NCBI GenBank assembly: GCA_006384855.1
Contig: VCJN01002438.1
Coordinates: forward strand, 1-64,000
DNA length: 64,000 nt
Origin: Tetraselmis striata
Lineage: Eukaryota; Chlorophyta; Chlorodendrophyceae; Chlorodendrales; Chlorodendraceae
Reading direction: 5' to 3'
In this document: positions 63,100-64,000 of the stretch, piece after piece
Layout of the letters: each line of letters starts with the position of its first letter
Numbering within the stretch: the stretch's first letter is position 1
Program-made: the position numbers and the translations under genes
Notes under the pieces: generated by a model
The model's database searches: none
What the model saw: the letters and a program-made list of their open reading frames with translations, nothing else
What the model was told of the DNA's origin: nothing

Positions 63100-64000
63100 T
63101 ACATTGCAGCAAGGCCGCCCACCTTGCGACTGGCGTCGCTTCTTTTGAGGCCGGTTGCGACTACGCGGCAGCAAGGCGAGGGGGTACGTTCTTGTGCAGC
63201 TAGCAGTCGGGGGGATGTGGGTAGGTTGAACGTGCGATGGCGACATAAGTAGCAAGCCATAAAAATGCAAAGGTGGACAACAACATTATGTCGCAGCAAG
63301 GCCGACCACCTTGGCGACGTGTGTCGCTTCTTTTGAGGCCGGCGGGCGAGGAGATGCGTCGCTTGTGCCAGATTTTGCACTCGGGGCTGTGGGTCGAATG
63401 TGCGATGGCGACATTATAATTAGCAAGCCGAAAACTGAAACAGCCCAGCATAGCCTTACCTTGCAGAAAGGCCGCCCACCTTGGCGACTCGCGGCGCCTC
63501 TTGCAAGCCGGCTGCGACTCGTCGGTAGCAAGGCGAGGTGGTGCGTCGCTCGTGCCAGCTTTTGCACTCGGGGGCTGTCGGACGAACGTGCGATGGCGAC
63601 ATAATTAGCAAGTCAGAAACTAACTAAAACAACCTAGCATAGCCTTACAGCATCGCAGTAAGGTCACCCACCTTGGCGACTCCCGGCGCCTCTTGCGAGC
63701 CGGCTGCGACTCTCGGCAGCAAGGTGAGGGGGTGCGTCTCTCGGGGGCTGTGGGTGGAACGTGCGATGGCGACAAAATTAGCAAGCCGGAAACTACAGGA
63801 GCCTATATCCCATAGCCTCACATCACAGCAAGGCCGTCCACCTTGGCGACTGGCGTCGCTTCATTTGAAGCCGGCTGCGACTCGTCGGGAGCAGGCGAGG
63901 GGGTGCGTCGCTCGGGGGCTTTGGGTGGAACGTGCGATGGCGACATAAGTAGCAAGCCATAAAAATGCAAAGGTGGACAACAACATTATGTCGTAGCAAG
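63100..64000. repeat. Satellite of about 170-190 bp units with a 700-bp higher-order period
   Basis: The core GTGCGATGGCGACA recurs at about 63232, 63400, 63588, 63761 and 63932 (spacings 168, 188, 173 and 171). Each unit also contains CACCTTGGCGACT and a GCAAGG(C)CG start. The unit at 63931 matches that at 63231 almost perfectly over 70 bp, including the variant AAGTAGCAAGCCATAAAAAT, which gives a four-unit higher-order repeat. The array runs off the window. Confidence 0.92.

Noticed and set aside
63100-64000. CRISPR-like array
   Set aside because: Repeats and intervening sequence are all similar between units, the unit length is about 170-190 bp, and the window is eukaryotic.
1-64000. rRNA and tRNA genes
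   Set aside because: No rRNA-like blocks or convincing cloverleaf with A/B boxes were noticed on either strand; a covariance-model scan was not possible.

Overview
This window looks like nuclear DNA of a flagellated green microalga, probably a chlorophyte of the Chlamydomonadales type. The evidence is intron-rich host genes with GT(G/A)AG...CAG borders, a cilium-associated CCDC81-like gene, long poly-C/poly-G and (GT)n tracts, and a dense mix of Ty3/Gypsy chromoviruses, DIRS-like, APE-type LINE, nuclease-bearing non-LTR, hAT and PIF/Harbinger-like elements. The taxon is an inference; no species-diagnostic gene was seen.

Layout. 1-14368 is a nest three levels deep. The 3' part of a Ty3/Gypsy fossil (1-2411 and 13941 to about 14368) has its 3' LTR split by a LINE on the minus strand (2412-13927, 13-bp target duplication). 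That LINE is itself split by a structurally complete Ty3/Gypsy chromovirus (4819-11362, 5-bp target duplication) whose Pol begins with a DNA adenine methyltransferase-like domain. 14369-20300 holds DNA-transposon material: a TIR element with TAA duplications (14895-16885), a second element sharing its terminus (from 17947), and two short LINE copies. 20320-24112 is a zinc-finger plus reverse-transcriptase non-LTR element with an in-frame TGA followed by a perfect 28-bp palindrome. It is cut by a second Ty3/Gypsy fossil (24113 to about 27996) that carries a Nudix-like domain in its gag-side frame and two LINE insertions. 27997-30471 holds two head-to-tail copies of an unnamed repeat. 31107-34351 is a second non-LTR element, on the minus strand, with a PD-(D/E)xK-like nuclease, inserted in a 45-bp minisatellite.

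Four host genes are well supported. An SLC35F6-like transporter (+, 34673-39215, 12 exons) converges on a RidA/YjgF-family gene (-, 39461-40163, 2 exons). A patatin-like phospholipase (+, 52836-54370, 5 exons, one GC-AG intron) converges on a CCDC81-like HU-domain cilium/centrosome protein (-, 56073-60185, 12 exons). Reading phase is continuous across every junction I propose. A conserved 50-60 bp module lies upstream of three of these genes.

40640-52200 is mostly mobile debris: a LINE copy, a 219-bp tandem repeat, an hAT element with 17-bp TIRs and an 8-bp duplication, a DIRS-like fragment, a non-LTR fragment and a long-TIR element. 60186-64000 holds a transposase-like fragment, one candidate exon, and a satellite of about 170-190 bp units with a 700-bp higher-order period running off the end. 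I saw no rRNA, tRNA or CRISPR array. The host genes do not form a pathway; the window is best read as gene islands in a transposon-rich region.
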